DNA of 64,000 nt from Siniperca chuatsi (GCF_020085105.1 NC_058045.1:9398333-9462332), one strand, 5' to 3'; positions 1 to 13,400 are shown, counted from the stretch's first letter. Program-made: numbers and translations. The notes: generated from the sequence alone by a model not told the origin.

Positions 1-497
1 AATTAGTACATCCGATTGAGAGATGTTGTCTGCTACAGGAGAAGTGATGCATGACATAAGCTATTGAAAGCAACAGGAAACCAGCAAACTCAGTGACAGA
101 TTGAAATTGAATGGAGTCAGGAAAGAGCACAAAGAGCACAGATTTACTCCATATTTAACTAATAAACAGAGGTGTCATATCTCTTCAAACAAAGCACAAA
201 TAGCTATTATAGTCCAATATGCATATTCATGGAATCCATAACATTCCTATTGTTCAAACCAAACCGGCTGATCATTATTTGACTCTTGTCTTATGACAGT
301 CAGTCGTAGTCTAAACTGTACAAATCAGTGTTAGCAGGACTGCGCGAAGCAAGACAGGACAGGAATGTAGAAATATCTTCTTTGGCCTTGTTTAAATCTG
401 CCACTCCCTCATCTGTCTGCAGACAGAATCGGAGGTGAAAATGCTGATCATGCTAGGTGTTGCAAACGCTGCTGTGATGTAGTGTAAATCGCTGGCT

Positions 498-833
498 CCG
501 TTTATTTTTGGCTTGTGATCTCTTACAAAAAAGCAGTGTCTACTTGGGGCCACATTTCAGATGTCTGAGTTAACATGTCTCCACCAAAGAGATGTTTAGA
601 GGGAAAATATCTCACATGGTTTTATTTAAATAAGTGTTCAAGGCACAAAGAGGTAAAACTCTCAAATATTTTACAAAAAAATCAAAGATTAGAGAAAAGT
701 CCAAAAAATTAATAAAATTTTGTGTATCAGAACTTTGGTTTTTCTTCTGTCATGCTGCATAATCATCTCATGACCCCTCAGATTTATCTTATGACCTTCT
801 GAAGGGGTCTGACCCCTATGTTGGGAACCACTG
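498..833 (-). repeat. non-autonomous hAT-like DNA element
   Basis: The right edge, read on the minus strand, begins CAGTGGTTCCCAACATAGGG, followed by a GGGGTC-rich stretch and a long body. This matches my memory of a dispersed teleost element whose ends carry the CAGTGGTTCCCAA terminal sequence. The left end is eroded, so the start is approximate. There is no transposase reading frame. Family assignment rests on the terminal motif and memory, not on a database search. Confidence 0.6.
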
Positions 834-943
834 GACTAAACTACATAACAGTATGTAAAGTAGTTAAAACTAGCTTCAGCTCGACCAGCTGCAACATTAA
901 AATGCTGCTTACAGAGATAATACTGATGCATCAATATATAACA

Positions 944-1110
944 AGTACTTTTACTTTTAGTACTTTAAGTGTACGTTGCTGATAATACCTCTATGATTTT
1001 ACTTAAGTAGGATTTTGAATGCAGGACGTTTACTTGTAATTAAGTATTCTTACATTATTGTATTAGTACTTTTACTTAACTAAAGGATCTGAATACCTCT
1101 CCCACCGCTG
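944..1110 (-). repeat. short DNA element, TACTTTTACTTAAGTA family, copy 1
   Basis: This segment is rich in the words AGTACTTTTACTT and TTACTTAAGTA and ends in CCACCGCTG, a degenerate form of the terminal CCACCACTG. Related copies are seen at 15268, 24008 and 55211 in this window, so repetition is visible directly. Teleost genomes hold many such MITE-like elements. No coding capacity is seen. Confidence 0.7.
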
Positions 1111-2790
1111 GATATCCTGTAGTAAGACCGTCACAATGAGCATCATGTTTGTGTTATTAGCTGTGTCCATCCCTCTTCTACAGTATGTACAGCAGGGGTC
1201 CTGGGCAATCTGTCCCTCATCTCGACCCTCCAGTCTCAGGATGCTCTGCGGCTGCTTTGATGCTGCTGCCCTTTTAACATCACCATTACAGCAGCAGGGT
1301 GGCAGGGTCAAGTGCAGAGAGAAAAAACAATAATTTCTGTCCTTATCCACTGAGCTTTTATCCGGCAGATATACAAACCAACACGCCGAGTGGTGAGAAA
1401 CGTACATAAAGAGAAAGAGCGCGTGCCAACAGTTCACCCAGCTGGGTCTGACAGCCTGCAGATGTTCTTGAGAAGTCTCAGAGGAGGAAATCACCTCTGT
1501 CTCCAGGACAACAGCTGGGCTCTGGTGCAGCAGCACTGCTCACTGAAGCAACTGTCTGTAGGATGTAAGAGCGGAAGTGCGAGTCCAGTGCTAGGCCCTG
1601 CAGTACAAGCCGTCATTGTATCACTTTAATCAGTCAGTTTTGCCTGTGGGGCTCCGTAATACAAAGCATGAACGCAAATGGCAGGGTATACACCTAAGAT
1701 AGCACCCCGTTTATCATAAATAAACTTAAAACTTAACACTGAAAAACAAGGCCGTTTTCAGAATAACAGGAAGAGAAAAATCAATGATTGATGATCCACC
1801 TTAACTTGGCCTCCAGTCAAATTTGCATTTTACTCCTATCCAAAGTTCAAACAACACAATGGTCTTCACACTTATGACACTTTAGGTAAGTGATGATTGC
1901 ACAAAGTAAACTCATCGAAAAACACCATGCAAGGCAAAGCCGCCATACCTGAATGGTGGACGGACACTTCCTTGCAGTGGTGCTGTGCACACCATGCAGT
2001 GCAACACTGCTCTGCTGATGCAGCCATGCATGACACATTACAGGGTAGCAGCTACGCTTTGCTGCGGTTTCATGAGCTCTCTTCATCTTGTTTCACCAGC
2101 TTAATCCTTCTTTACAGTTTTGTCACACTCTAAAAGACGAATCCTCTATAGGCTCAAAGGCTCCAGACTGGCTTCAGTCTTTCTCAGAAAGTTGCTGACC
2201 TTTGAGGGAATTCCTGTCTAAGGCAGAGGGGCATCACCCCAAAACAGATCTAAGAGGTCCTCAGTTCCTCTCTCTGACAAATAAGTGAACTTTTGTTTTC
2301 TGTTTGGCACTTGCTTTTAGTGCACTCGTGGCTTTTACAAATGTGTGATTGATTGTTTCCTGAGAATGAGAACGAGTCTAAATGAGAAAAAGCAACATCA
2401 AACTGAGGCCATTACCATTTCATAATAACCCTCTGCAAGTCACACATTTCTGCAACTGTTGCCAGCTTTGAGAAGCCAGTAACAGCTTCAAAAAAATTAA
2501 ATAAATAAGATCCAAGGCACTGTGACAGTTTCATTCATGCTCAACATCTTGATTAAGCAGAACACCATGATTGTTATCAATAACATTATCTACCATGTTG
2601 TGAAAGAGCAATGTGGAGAGCTGCGTGGTGCAACTGCTGCACCCCAGGAGCCAGAGGAAGTAGCAGAAGTTTGGAGGAGGAGGAGGATGTTAACAAGGCC
2701 ACGTCTATCATGAAATCACGTTTATAAAGTCTATTTTAGTTTTACTGCACTTGGAGCTGCATTCATTATATAAAATGAAGTATCGATAAA
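1111..2790. other. no recognisable feature
   Basis: Several frames stay open for 60 to 150 codons here on both strands, but none shows a domain, a plausible exon border pair or repeat-family similarity. I see nothing that I can annotate in this stretch. Confidence 0.5.
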
Positions 2791-2796
2791 CGCTTG

Positions 2797-2810
2797 GTTA
2801 CTATGGAGAC
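2797..2810 (-). promoter_or_regulatory. RFX X-box-like site
   Basis: Read on the minus strand the site is GTCTCCATAGTAAC, which fits the X-box pattern RYYNYYATRRNRAC at every position. X-boxes bind RFX factors and often sit at promoters of ciliary genes. It lies about 200 bases from a CpG-rich segment that looks like a promoter. A chance match is possible. Confidence 0.4.
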
Positions 2811-2997
2811 CTGCCTGTCATCGCAGCCTCCAAACGCCAATGCTTTCTGAATTTAACCTCATTACAGCTGTCAGTGACTGTGCATTAATATAAAGTGCAC
2901 ACGCTGGTGGGCCTACAGGTTAGCTATATTTTAGAAAGGTATAGCACAACATAACAGCTTCACTGTATCTATGAGCATTTCAAAATAAAAATCGTAC

Positions 2998-3345
2998 CTG
3001 TTTGCGGGCCAAACCGGGAGATTTAAGGCAACAACAGGTGATACGGCTACTGCCCGACGTCCGTTTTCATCTGAGCGACAGCAGACAAAGTCCCATTCAC
3101 GAAGTAAACAACCGACAGCTGATGTCGAAGCGCGAAACACATCGAGTCCTGATGAGGAAGTGAAATCTGTCTCAGGTGACCCGAAACTTCAGCAGTCCAA
3201 AAGTACCTCAATAAAACCAGCCGAGACGGTCGCTGGTGCGTCTCCTGTCAACATCATTTGGTTGAACAGTCTTGTGCTGAAGAATCAACTTTTCTACAAA
3301 CCTATCACTGCAGTCTCGACGGTCCTTCCGTGGAAAAAAGTATAA
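2998..3345 (-). promoter_or_regulatory. CpG-rich candidate promoter and first exon
   Basis: This segment holds roughly twenty CpG dinucleotides in about 250 bases, far more than its surroundings, as expected of an unmethylated promoter. On the minus strand a good splice donor (AACAG then GTACGA) stands at its left edge, and an ATG at 3140 is open up to that donor. This could be the first exon of a gene that continues beyond the left edge of the window. No later exon of such a gene is visible here, so the gene is unidentified. Confidence 0.35.
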
Positions 3346-6300
3346 AGTGAGTCAGTAAAACGTAACTGGATAAAAAAAATTGCAGCGATTAAATAAACGC
3401 GATTCAGACTACTTTGAGTCTTCAGCTGGCTGCCCCACTCGTTTTCCTTCACCCTGTCAGAGACATTCAAGTTTTTTTTTTGCCCCACCTTGATTTTGCA
3501 GTGCACATGCGCGTTGATAAACTAGTCTGGCTAAAAATGGATCAGTGGATCTATTGGAGTCAAGTTGGTGAAGAAATTTGATCACCAATGTTTACAAAAA
3601 GTCCACGAAGATAAAGCAGTGATGAAAGTTGTTTTATTGTTTGAATCTGCAGACATGACACAAGAGGACTGCACAGTATTTATGCGACAGTGAACTTCGC
3701 TCCAAAACGGAAACAGTTGTCCTGTCTAGACAAAAACCTCCCACTGGCTGTTTAATGCGATTTTTTTTCTGAACTGCAAGCTGATCTCACATACACTAAA
3801 CATCTGGCGCAGATGTGAGAATTTGAAACATTTAAACTAATTCCCAAAGAAGCATAATGACCTGCGTTTAAACAAATTCACTTTCAAACAGGTGCTTTCC
3901 TGTCAAACGCCTGATCACCACATGGTTTCTGATTGTTCACATTTCGTAGAGAAATAACACTATTCTTTGAGGAAATGGTATTAAGTACAAAAAGCTGCCA
4001 TTACAGCAGAATAAGGAAGAGCCACAAAGTGGTTTTCATGGCCCCCTGGTGGCCACAGAGAAACAAAACGCATCTTATGTTCACATTCAGTAACGCGGGC
4101 TGATGTTTCCGAGCCAGACTTGTCTCAACAGATGTGACATAACACATCAGGCCGGAGGAATGTTGGATAAAGGACAAAACCTTTGTGCATGAAAGTAATT
4201 TTCAATCAGCGTATGAACCCTGCACAGGCTGATGTGCACAGAGAAAAAACAACAAATATAAAGTATTTTTAATCCTCCTGAGACATTAACAAGTTAATGT
4301 ACCATATACCATTAGCCATTTCCCAGATTACATGCTTTGTAATCTCTGCAGCTGTGAACTGCTTCAATTCAGCCTTTTCTAGACTACACTGATACAAGAT
4401 TTAAGGACATGTTGTTGTGCACAATATGCACGCCCAGTAAAGATTGGTGAACTTAACACAACGGCCTCTGTTCTGGATGCATTTGAAATTAAATGTTAAA
4501 GAACAAGCAAAGGGTTTGAATTTCATTATCCAAAATATCTGACAGTACAACCCCTCTGTCAAGGCCTCAAGAAGCAGCACAAAACAAGCAGCTCTTCTTG
4601 AATTATATTTCTATGCTTTAGTATCATGGTAAATACCACTAATGGTCGAGCACATAAACAAGCGCACTCCATAACATCATGAAGGGGAGTACATGAAAAG
4701 AAAACTGAAAAATGTTCAACAATTTCCCATCACAAAGACCAAATCTAAGTGGTTCAAAGAGGGTTCTCAGTGCTGGAAGTTGCATCTTGATCATTGTGAG
4801 TTTAGATCAGCAAAGAGAATTCACCCCTTTAAATCCCACATATACAGAGCATTTAAACCAACACAACTTTGATCAAAAAACTGTCAATATTTGAACCTGC
4901 AAGGTAAAAATTCAATAATGTGTATTGAAACTAAAAGGACCATACCAGTGGTGTTTAGCTTATTTATTACAATCACTTAAATCTGACATCCAACTAACCA
5001 TATGCAAAGCATGCTACTGTGCTTTATAAATGTATCTGTTTTGTCTTCCAGGCATCCATTGGCTTCTATTCATTGCCATACAACTTAAAAATCTACTAGA
5101 ACACTCTTGAAATTTTAGTCAATCACAGACAATGCCAAGTATGCATTAATTTTCGTCAGCGTAATGCAGTGCAGACTTTTGAAATCTGTGATTAAACTAC
5201 ATAACCTCACAATAATAATGTAACATTGACTAAAACTTCTGCAGACTTGATGTTCGCTGTGATGGGTCAGCAACATGAGTCTTCTAATTGATTTTTGTAC
5301 TGGAAAGTAATAACTGGAAACCAACAGAAAAATACATCAAAACATTTTAAACTGTAGTTTGCATCTAAAACAAGATCAGCACAAATGTTAAATATACATG
5401 ATTTGTAGTCAAGGAACTGAAACTTGCAAACACTCTGGTATGGTCCTTTAACCGATGCAATAGAGAGCCGAAGTGAAAGTGGAACTTCTGAGTTCTATTC
5501 CAGAAGTAAGAAAACCTCATTCAAAATGTCATTGTCGTTTGTAACAACGCTAATAATTAGAAATTCAGCCTTGGAACAGACTATTCGGCAGTATGTCGTT
5601 TTGTTCGCTTCATGTGTTTACACAAAGATGGTAGTTTTTTTGAAAAACTATCTAATCTCGCACTGTCGTGCTTGTTGTTTTTTCTATGCTCACAAAGTAA
5701 TCATTGTTTAACTTTGTTAAAGTCAAAAAGGTTTCAGTTTCTTTGAGTTACAGAAGCTAGTGGAACAGTGGCTAGCCTGGACGTAACGTCATGAATTCAG
5801 CTCTCTATTGTTCCCACATATTGTTGGCAACCCCCCCATTAAAAGGCAAGATTGCTAGGTGTTTTGCATGCTGCGTCATCTTATCAAAGCCCTTATCACA
5901 GCCTAATTTACCATGGACAAACAAAAGTGCTGATTTCTGGATTCTCTCCAGTAGCTGCCCCATTCAACACTGGTTTAGTTTGAAAACTCAGCATTACTCA
6001 CATAAATGGCAAATATTCCACATTTGCGTAGATGGAATGTCAATCCTAATAAAACATCAAACAATAACAGTAACTGAGTGCTGCAGAGTACAGCAGGCTA
6101 TAAGCAAAGTCATCAGCAATATTAACACCAATGTAAGCTGGATTTCTGTTGTCTCATCCATATTAATGTAACAACATCGCATTTGCATGTGTTATATGGT
6201 GGATCTCTGTTTATTCACCAGATGGTTTTGGAATGAGGTTAGATTACAGTGACATTCAGAAATGTTCCATGTTAAGTCAGAGATTGTCCTATTTAATTTA

Positions 6301-6503
6301 AAACTGAACACTTGAACAGTTCTACAAGGACTAAGTGCACTAATGTACTAAACAGTGGTCCGTCAATATGAGGGAAAAGTCCCGTTCACATGTTGATGGG
6401 TTAGAAACTTAATGGATGAACTGAAAAACAGCTGATTACTCTGGAATATAAGGCGCCAAAACCAAAATGGTCGTGGAGGGTGAAAGATTGACCATTAGTC
6501 CCA
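3346..6503 (-). other. probable edc3 3' UTR plus intergenic sequence
   Basis: AT-rich sequence with no supported exon on either strand. It directly follows the edc3 stop codon in the direction of transcription, and minus-strand AATAAA signals occur in it, for example near 3634, so a long 3' untranslated region is likely for at least part of it. The open frames at 5424-5711 and 5791-6171 show no domain or codon signature and are probably chance. Confidence 0.4.
4041..4054. promoter_or_regulatory. CTCF-core-like site
   Basis: The word GCCCCCTGGTGGCC contains the inverted CTCF core CCACCAGGGGGC. It sits in noncoding sequence between edc3 and the left-flank CpG segment. The motif is short and common in vertebrate DNA, so occupancy is not implied. 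Confidence 0.3.
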
Positions 6504-8955
6504 TTATGCAGAGTGCAAGGGGATGACAAATTTGCAGCCAAAAGGAGAATGGTACTTGATTCCCACTTCCTGGAACACCTGGCGAGGAACACCTATGTCA
6601 CACAGGTAAACCCTGCCAGCCCCCTCAGCCAGGGGAAGGGGGAGGCAAAGAGAGAGAGACCACTTGGCCTCGACTGCCGGCCCCTGTCCACTACCAGGAG
6701 GGTCTAAGCTAAGCACTGGCGCTCGGTTCTGGTTAGCCCAGTCTGCAGCTGCTCGGTACCAAGGCTGATCCATCAGGAATGTGTTCTCATGGCAGTCCAG
6801 GCAGTTAATGATTAGGTCCACTGGGGTGTCTGGAAGGTCTGTGGAGTCAGAAAGAAAATTTGAAAAATCTCAAGGTATATTGCTTGACCTGACCACCTAG
6901 AATGCAAAATGTGAAATAAATAAAAATAGAGTAAAAAATAAAAGTAGAAAAATATGCCCACCTTTGATACTTGACACCTGTTTACCGCCAGTTTTGTTGA
7001 AGAGTGTGAGCTCGCTGGTGACTGAGTCGAGCATCTTGACAAAATTGGGCAGAAACAGGATGACCTCCACTTCATGATTGGCAAGGTGACGACCACAGCT
7101 GATGCCCTGAGCTCCCTGAACATGAGGGCCACAAAGCAGAGCCACTGTGGGACGCTGGTGTAAATTTTTTGGAGTGAATCTGGAAGAAAAATTAAAAAGA
7201 AAATGTGTTGCTTTCCTGAATTTTGTGTTCTCCAAGCCCTTAATTGAATACTTAAGTAATTTCATATCTGGCATATAAAACAATAGGGTTCACTAATATA
7301 GTGACCCAAAGTGTCTAATAAGACATTAACAAATACATAATCATGTGAATATAAAAAGACAAAATATGTAGTATAATCATGTAATTGGGGAATAATCCAA
7401 TATATTTTTAAAACTCTGCTCAGTATTGTGACATGTTATTTCATTCTGCTTCTTTTCTGATTATTTAATAATAGCTTATTGATATCGAACTCTTGGGGTC
7501 TAAGAGTCAAAACACTGATAATTCTGAATTTTGTTACAGTTGATAACATATCTTGCTAACTTGGCCACTTAGCCACTGTAAACAGGTAAGTAACTAACTC
7601 TTATGAAAAATAAAATATATGTTTAAAAAATAAAAACACTATACTGGACAGAGACAAGTTATTCTTGGCATATCTTTTTTGTAGGATACTAGGTCAGCAG
7701 ACATTACAAGTAGGACTTAACTGTCATTTAGCTAAGGCTGTTTTCATCTGTGCTTACAAACCATCACTACATGCTCACCTGTTGGGGCCACCCAGCAATG
7801 TAAGTGCCATCTGACTGGCACATACTCCGGTCATCTCAAGTCTTCGCTCCAGTGAGAGACCATAACGCTCAGCCACTGACAACAGGCGCTTGTGTAGTTC
7901 ATAGGATATACTTGGTACAACAAGCCCAGAGTCTGTATGGGAAAAAGGATACAAGTCTATAACAGTCTACTTCAGATAATTTGCCTTCACTACCATTTGT
8001 TTCATTACAATGTGAACCACTTACCAGTGCAGTACTCTTTGGCCCCAGGCTGCGGTACAGTAATCTGTCTGTACACAATAGGTTTGGCCTCCAGGATGTT
8101 TTCATCATGACGGTACCGTGAGGGTGTCTGCTCTTGTGGTGTCCCACGTGACCTTGCACCATTACGGCGTTCTGATATGTCAATTTCTGAGAAAACTGCT
8201 GCTTTGTCAAAAAGAGCCAGGTTTCCTTCAAAATCAAAGTCTGTATCCAGCCCATCATCCATGCCATCCCCAAAACACTCATCGTCTCTGTGCTTCATCT
8301 GACCATTCTTCACCCCGTTCTTTTTTGGTGTCACTTGGTTTGCCCCTCGACTACTAGATGACCCTGATGGGAAAAATACATAGTAAATCTCAACACAGCA
8401 ACAATCAGCAATATTGTTTTCTGACTGAGTTGTACTACATTGCACTTACAGGAGTTGTGTCTTCGACGAAATCCTTTTGGCTGGCCAGGTACATCCAGAT
8501 GCCGGTCTCCATAGCTTTTAGAGCAGTGCTGAGGAGAGTTTAGTTTCTCCACACACCTGGGGTCACCCTTTGGGACTGCAACTGGAGCACTGCTTACCTT
8601 TGTAGATGAAGAAGAGCTGTTCCTAACATTGCCATTTCTGATATCTAAAATCTTTAGTTCCTTTATGTCAATGGCACTGCAGAAAACAAAGGTAAAATAC
8701 TATATTTAGTAACAGGTACAAACAGTAGCTGTTTATCAGCCCAATCTGTGAAAAACAGCAAGTGAGCAAACAATCTGAGCTTTAACGTTACCTGAATGTG
8801 ACCTCAGGAACAGGGCACTTGACTCCATTATGGAAAGGTTGTCTTAAGGAGATGGTTTGGCTGGACTGGTCCACAGACACCACCTCTCCTTGATAGACTC
8901 CCAATGTTGGCCCACAGTTAATTGACACCAAACTACCCAACCAATCCGCAGCCAT
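6504..8955 (-). CDS. edc3: enhancer of mRNA decapping 3 (Edc3)
   Basis: Edc3 is a scaffold of cytoplasmic P-bodies that stimulates the Dcp1-Dcp2 decapping enzyme and binds the helicase DDX6. Six coding exons join in phase: 8792-8955, 8450-8676, 8025-8363, 7779-7932, 6962-7179 and 6504-6838, giving 478 residues (human protein about 508). The N-terminus MAADWLGSLVSINCGPTLGV is the divergent Lsm domain (about residues 1-70). The FDF motif DTDFDFEGNLALFDK lies near residue 170. The YjeF-N dimerisation domain fills the C-terminal half and ends in the family-typical GCKFVIPLHSA. The ATG follows a 5' untranslated splice acceptor by two bases, which fixes the start. All borders are GT-AG. It runs divergently from the coiled-coil gene to its right. 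Identity is seen directly from conserved blocks. Confidence 0.97.
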
Positions 8956-9141
8956 GACTGCACAATGTAAAAGAACAGAAGTTTAAATTTAACGTTACTT
9001 GTCAGAGAAGCTTTGTAGTAACCACAAACTTTCTGTTAAATTAATAAACTAACTTTCTGACAGTAGGACATCAGAAATACTAATTGCTTGATGTTACCGA
9101 ATAGTTATGCTAACTGGCTACCGTTAGCGTCGGCCTGTTAT

Positions 9142-9380
9142 CTAACGTTAGCATATAGCTAAGTTACTATCTAGCGTTAATTTCGAGATGCACACGCTGT
9201 ATTTGTGGTTAAACTGTTGTACCTTTCTGTAATTAATGCGAAGCACACTCTTTTCAAGAACTCGAGTGAATGAAGTATCAAGTTAAGTGGTGAAAGGAAG
9301 ACTCTTGCTCCCTTTAACTGCTAGCTTTGAGCTTATTGAATGGTCAAAAGCTACTGCTAGCTTCTGGATGACTACTTCCG
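9142..9380 (-). promoter_or_regulatory. edc3 leader exon and promoter
   Basis: Upstream of the first coding exon a splice donor (AGAAAG then GTACAAC) at 9222 marks a noncoding leader exon that begins near 9370. The ETS/GABP site ACTTCCGG at 9373-9380 sits where the start of transcription is expected, as in many TATA-less housekeeping promoters. Within the first intron, at 9142-9152, is CTAACGTTAGC, a near-palindrome that recurs at the cox5a promoter. The exact start site is inferred. Confidence 0.6.
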
Positions 9381-10036
9381 GTTTCCGATATAAGATATTT
9401 TTCAAAATAAGAGCTAGTGAAATGATGATTTTTACCTAAACATAAATGAGCGAAATCTGACTTACTGCGATTTCTATATTTCAAATGGATTTGGTTATCA
9501 AATGTTTATGCTTTTGTTTTGTTTGTTTAATTTTGAATGCTGAGTCACATGTAACGCTAATGACAATTTGAGCATTAATTGGGATGTGCGTTGTTTTTGA
9601 AAGATAGAGCTGAATAATGGTCTGACTGGCATATGCAAAGAAACAACTTTGGATTTAATCAGTAGCATGCAATATTTCACACTGAGCTGTAGAGTATTAG
9701 CATGCTTACATAGCCATGATACTATCTGACAATTCATCAAATGCTTGCTTATCCCTGGAGCTAAAATAATATTCTTTAATACCACCTATATCAAAGAACA
9801 TAATTATAGCATTTTTTCTCTCTGTGTTGCCTAAAGGAAACCATAATCAATCCTGACACATTCACTGTCATAAATTATTGACCAGAGGTAAGCTATGTGT
9901 ATTATGATCACTGTTAATGTTCTTAACAACTCATGTCAACAAACAGCAAGTCAACAGACTGAGTGAGATCATGTGGAAACTATCCCAGAAGTGTTCCACG
10001 TGACACACCCACCCCACTGCCTCCTGTGTGCATAGG
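9381..10036. other. intergenic space between divergent genes
   Basis: About 650 AT-rich bases between the edc3 promoter and the promoter of the coiled-coil gene. I see no exon or repeat that I recognise. Confidence 0.5.
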
Positions 10037-10156
10037 TTACCATGGATACTCAGTTCAAGGGCTGTACAGTGAAAAGCTTGCAATCAAAGCTGTGTGAGGC
10101 GTACAAGCAGAGCAAGTGAGCATTGCCAGTGGACTGGAGAAGGTTTCTGCAGCAAG
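10037..10156 (+). promoter_or_regulatory. X-box promoter and leader exon of the coiled-coil gene
   Basis: GTTACCATGGATAC at 10037-10050 matches the RFX X-box palindrome with one deviation (13 of 14 positions on the better strand). About 100 bases downstream a splice donor (AGCAAG then GTACCG) at 10156 can end a noncoding leader exon. X-boxes close to the start of transcription are typical of genes for cilia and basal bodies. RFX control is inferred from the motif and its position only. Confidence 0.5.
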
Positions 10157-10481
10157 GTACCGTATAAGACAGTGTCATTTTGTTCAGACTACAGCTGTTA
10201 ATTCAAAACACATGTTGTGTTTCTTTTCCTATAAATCACATTTGTATACATTTGATCAGACATACTTGTATTTAGATATGAAAAGGGTGTAATTAACACA
10301 TTTATTATAAGAGTAAATAATTCTGTAGATCACAAACACACTGTAATTATCATGCAGTGTTAAAACTAGTTGTTGACCATCAAGCATGCAGTGGAAATAT
10401 CAAGACACATGATCCAACAATAGCCACACACCTCGAGCTGTCACCTTTGTGTGAAAATGTATCCCTGACGCTTGGGCAGAC

Positions 10482-13400
10482 ATGTGGGAAGATGAGGACT
10501 GTAGCCTCTCCCATGCAAAGGGAAGTGATAGTTTGGATCTAGAAAGACACAAGATGTTTAGACCCTCATGCAGAAGTTCAAGTCCATTTTCTCTCACAGA
10601 CCTCGACATGTGGGACACCAAATCTCGCTTTACAGCCCAGGTATGGTCTTTTCTTATGGTAGAATAGGTTGATCAAAGTGTAGTTGTTTTAAAAATGTGT
10701 GTTTTTCTTTCTTAGACCTCAGCATGGTGTGATATGGCAACTGTCTCTGGGACAGAGTTTCTGTCCAAAGTCAGCACAAGGTGAGGGGAAAGTTTATCCA
10801 GTTTTTAAGCGACTGTAATAGTTAGGGTGGTGTAATAAATTCTGGCTGATATACTGTATGTATTCCAGCACATCTGGGAGCACTGGTGGCTTCAGACAGA
10901 ATGACCCAGGTCTAAGGAAGTGGCAGTCATTGTCCCATCTGGCACTTGAGGGTGCTACACGATCCTTTCCTCCATGTCCAGGGGCTGAATTAAGGGCTAC
11001 CCGAGGTGAAAGTAGCTTTAGACAAACAGAAGTGGTGCAATGCCTGCAGGATGCTCATGAGCGTCTCAACACTCAGCTGGACTGGCTGAGCACCAGAAAT
11101 TCACAGCTGAGCTACAATATAACTACTGCAAAACTGCTTGACATGAAAAATAAGGTAAGTTAAAAAAAGTACCTTAAGATGTCTATGGAAACACATTCTA
11201 TGATCTATCTTTTTTTGCATTTTTCTCCCTCCTTGCCACTGATTGTTTTGGTGACAGGGGTGGTTTTCTTGTTTTTCTGCTTCGAATAGGCGTTTGTAAT
11301 GTGTTTCAGTTGCACACAGCATCCTATTATCTTGCACTGATGTGTTTCACAGCAGCTGTCAGAAGTGATGACTGCTCTTGAGCAGGAGAAGGAGGCAGCT
11401 GAATTATCTCAATTTGAAAAGAGCCGGCAACGTGGAGAGCTTCGTGAAAAGTAAGTGCAGCAAAAGACATGGAAAGAATAATTTGAATGACTTTAGAAAA
11501 GAATGCAATTCCTCATGTGAAATTCATTCTGAAGGGTCCTACAGCTGGAGAAGGACCTGCAGCAAATGAGGTCTATTTTGGACAGAGGAAATAGTTATCA
11601 ACCAACCGAAAAAACTCCTCGCTCGCTTAGCAGATCATTACCAATGAGTCAAGAAGACTTTAACAGACAGGTGGGTAAGCTTTATGTATTATGGAAAATA
11701 GATTTTTGTTCTAAATAATGTATTAGTCTGTATTTCTGTTTGCCAAACATTGCTCTTTACACACGGTTTTAATTCAGGAGAGGCAGAAGGTTGACACAGA
11801 GCTGTACAAGCTGAGAGAGGCTCTGAGAGAAGCTGAGGCGAGGGCAAAGACACAAGAAGAAGAACGAAACCAGGCACTCCAGAAACTCCAGGCTTCTACA
11901 GAGGTCAGTTTAAAAATATATATGGGAAATCACAATTTATTTTTACAAATCAACAAATCACAAAGTTACACTGCAGTTGTCTGTTGTACTGCCATTTTCT
12001 TTTCCTTTAATATTTATACCTATAGGCTGTGTATTCCATTTCTATGTACCTAGATACAGAGGAGGCTGTTAAATCAAATAGAGGAGATGAACCAGAGGCT
12101 TAGCCACACAAGACAGAATCACTCTGAAGTGCAAGAACAGCTGAGTGAAGCAAACAACACGATCAGCCAAGCATGCCTGGTCAGTTTCCTTTCTCTGATT
12201 CAATTTAACCTTATCCTGCATTACAACATTTTCTAATAGGAATTACACTTTAATTTATTTCAGGAAAAAGCCATCTTGTCAACTCAAGTGCTAAAACTGG
12301 AGGATGATATAAAAGAACTGAAGGCCAAAGTGACAGGGCCTCTGTCTGACAAAGATCACCTGATCCAGGTGTCATATATAATCTTTAACTACAATGTCTG
12401 AGGCATCTAAGATCAATATATCATGTTTTTAATTTGTTTTTGTTTTTTTGTTTTTTTTGCATGTGTCTTGTATAGGAGAAAGCAGATCTGCACCAGAGGG
12501 CCCAGGTCCTGGAGCTGCAGCTGAAGAGGGCCCAACAAGGTTCAGAGGGTTGTGAGGTCCTTGTCATTCAGTCACACAACAACAAACAGGATCAGGAAAC
12601 TGTTCTGATGAAGGAAGAATCAAAGGCTCTCAGAGAGGTTCAAAGCCTTAAGTGGACATCTTTTTGTTAAGTTTAACTTTTTCGGAATTCTTTATTAAAT
12701 GATGCCTGTTGTGTCTTTACATCAGGTGAATGAAAAGCTGACGTGTGAGCTTGAAATGATTAAGCAGAAACTGAAAACTTCACAGTCTCTGCTACAGGAG
12801 GTAACAGCAGAGAGGGTCATCAACTCCAAACAGATCACAGATCTGGAGGCAGAATGCACTCAGCTGATCAGAGAAAAAGAGGAACTGCTGAGTAAAATGA
12901 ATGAAGATCGACATGAGGAGCTCACAGAGATCAAAGAAAAGTGCTGCCAGCTCGGGTGAGATGGTGATCAAACACTATTCTTCAATATTTGAGGATGGAT
13001 GTTTTATTATCAACTATGTAATTTAGTATAATTACCAAACTATCGTTCTAGGGAATCTGTGGAAGTTTTAGAATTAGAAAAATTGAAACTGCAGAATCAG
13101 TGCCTGAGTTTGGAGGCTGAGGTCCTTGAGAAGGAGGAGAAGCTACACCTGCAGGAGGAAGAGTATCGGAAACAAGATGCAGTGAGAGTCCAGAGCATTG
13201 AGGAACTACAAGTTGTGGCCACACACTGGACTGAGAAATGGCAAAAGGTGGCTTTGACCCTGCAGTCCACACAGGAGGAGCTAGAGAAACTCAAAAAGAA
13301 CAACTCCACAGAGGAAGTACGACTACCCCTTTACCACTCCCTTAAAAATAACTTCATACCACAGCAGTGCATTTAGATGCATCTAAGTTTCAAATTTAAA

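Noticed and set aside
1072-1536. 154-codon minus-strand open frame
   Set aside because: It overlaps the end of a MITE copy, has no domain or exon signals and a composition typical of reverse-complement shadows.
5424-6171. Two plus-strand open frames of 95 and 126 codons
   Set aside because: They are antisense to the probable edc3 3' UTR, AT-rich and without any domain.
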